DNA of 64,000 bases from Actinomycetes bacterium (GTDB lineage: Bacteria; Actinomycetota; Coriobacteriia; Coriobacteriales; Eggerthellaceae): assembly GCA_023394615.1 (NCBI GenBank), contig JAEXAI010000010.1, positions 62,001 through 126,000 on the forward strand. The letters are read 5' to 3'. The translations under genes were made by a program, and so were the position numbers. Below the pieces are notes generated by a model. The model searched no databases. It was not told the origin of the DNA and saw only the letters and a program-made list of their open reading frames with translations. Below, piece after piece: positions 63,232 through 64,000 of this stretch. Numbering within the stretch: position 1 is the stretch's first letter; each line of letters begins with the position of its first letter.

Positions 63232-64000
63232 CTATTCCTCGTAATTCATGTCTTGGCGCAAGAAGGTTCCTTTTTCCATGTCTTCAAAGGCCTCACGCAG
63301 CTCTGCGTCGGTATTCATCACGATAGGGCCGTGCCATGCAACAGGCTCATCGAGTGCCTTCGAGCTCATGAACAGGATTTGAGCTGCTTCGTCTGTTGCC
63401 TGTAGACTCACGGTATTGCCCGAGGACAGTTTTACAGCGGTTTTTTCTTCCACAATCTCGTCAGCGACCAGTGCATCCCCCTTCAAGGTGAACACCATCA
63501 CAGAACGGTCGGGCTCGGTGTTCAGTTCGATAGTCGCATGCGGGTAAAGATGGATGTCGTAATAATCCATCGCAAGGTGCTCCCCTTTGTATCCCTGATG
63601 CGCAGTGGATTCATCGCGGCCTTTGTATGTGCCCGCAAGCAGACGGATGTAGCCGCCTGTAAAAGGTATTTCCTCGATAGCATCGTTTTTGATGCTGTGA
63701 TAGGTTGGCGCTGACATCTTTTCCGCAGCCGGAAGGTTCAGCCATAGCTGCACGCCCAGCATGCGCGGTGCCGCCGGAATTTTCTCCTCGTGGTAGATGC
63801 CTGAGCCGGCACACATCCACTGCACCTCGCCATCACCAATGGCATCTTCGTTTCCTAGGCTGTCGCGATGCACCATGCCGCCATGATATACGTAGCTAAT
63901 AGTCTCGATACCTCGATGGGGGTGCATGGGAAACCCGGCCGTGTAGTCGTCGGGGTTGTCACTATCGAATGAGTCGAGCATCAGTATAGGGTCGAAAGCA
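63232..64000 (-). CDS. Pirin family protein, N-terminus cut by the window edge
   Basis: At least 256 residues of a bicupin. The visible start FDPILMLDSFDSDNPDDY continues upstream beyond 64000, where about 30-40 residues are missing. GFPMHPHRGIETISYVYHG has the two His and later Glu of the metal site; VQWMCAGSGIYHEE completes the set. The second cupin is degenerate. Pirins are iron or nickel proteins, some with quercetin 2,3-dioxygenase activity; in bacteria the role is mostly unknown. It ends in DMNYEE. Confidence 0.88.
   Translation of the reverse strand, partial: AFDPILMLDSFDSDNPDDYTAGFPMHPHRGIETISYVYHGGMVHRDSLGNEDAIGDGEVQWMCAGSGIYHEEKIPAAPRMLGVQLWLNLPAAEKMSAPTYHSIKNDAIEEIPFTGGYIRLLAGTYKGRDESTAHQGYKGEHLAMDYYDIHLYPHATIELNTEPDRSVMVFTLKGDALVADEIVEEKTAVKLSSGNTVSLQATDEAAQILFMSSKALDEPVAWHGPIVMNTDAELREAFEDMEKGTFLRQDMNYEE

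Overview
The window is a 64 kb stretch of a bacterial chromosome of moderately high G+C content. Gene density is high, there is no prophage, no insertion sequence and no CRISPR array. The best guess (inference) is a strictly anaerobic actinobacterium of the Coriobacteriia, close to the Eggerthellaceae. The grounds are a LuxR regulator with a seven-helix membrane sensor next to an anaerobic YfcC-type carrier, a double-cubane reductase with its ATP-driven activator, a selenium-metabolism cluster, and a steroid-type short-chain dehydrogenase. I name no species.

Layout. 1-2161: a membrane-anchored C39-like peptidase, then about 1 kb without genes that holds an inverted-repeat pair and a 20-bp minisatellite. 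2162-6885: a selenium/double-cubane operon (double-cubane reductase, Se/S-carrier-like DUF3343, yedF, csd-type desulfurase, second DUF3343, BadF/HgdC-type activator). 7022-9768: an amino-acid-type permease and a YtcJ-type amidohydrolase. 9873-10928, minus strand: selD, whose active site is encoded by an in-frame UGA followed by a SECIS-like hairpin, so SelD is itself a selenoprotein here. 10929-12005: a second gene-poor gap with a second inverted-repeat pair and minisatellite. 12006-27161: housekeeping genes (DivIC-like division protein, Ppx, tRNA-Leu, polyprenyl synthase, glmU, prs, pth, a RecJ-RecQ fusion, a bifunctional Rel, an MBL hydrolase, a DUF47 protein). 27205-28981, minus: a TRIC-family channel and a zinc phospholipase C-like protein. 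29275-31608: lysC-asd, closed by a strong terminator. 31785-32942, minus: a hydroxysteroid-dehydrogenase-like SDR with a SnoaL-like partner. 33419-34405: an orphan protein. 34779-40838: a polyphosphate locus (ppk1, ppx, two-domain PPK2). 41014-48598: a 39-residue membrane peptide, a class B sortase, and purF, purM, purN, xdhC, purH. 48755-53402: a J-domain membrane protein, an LPG-synthase-like membrane protein coupled to an ATP-grasp enzyme, and a Q/P-rich membrane protein. 53468-59798: leuC-leuD-leuB-hisS-aspS. 60114-63039: LuxR regulator divergent from a YfcC carrier. 63232-64000: a pirin gene cut by the window edge.

How the genes work together. SelD makes selenophosphate. YedF, the two DUF3343 proteins and the csd-type enzyme look like a carrier and delivery set for selenium or persulfide. 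They share an operon with an ATP-driven low-potential reductase pair. XdhC, which matures molybdenum hydroxylases, sits inside the purine operon, so purine synthesis may be tied to a molybdenum (possibly selenium-dependent) purine hydroxylase encoded elsewhere. The polyphosphate locus has synthesis, hydrolysis and AMP-phosphorylating enzymes side by side, and a second Ppx lies at 13194.

The strongest candidates for follow-up are the UGA-encoded SelD and its neighbouring selenium/double-cubane operon, the RecJ-RecQ single-chain fusion, and the two inverted-repeat elements that carry remnant peptide signatures. All family assignments were made by reading motifs; no database search was run.
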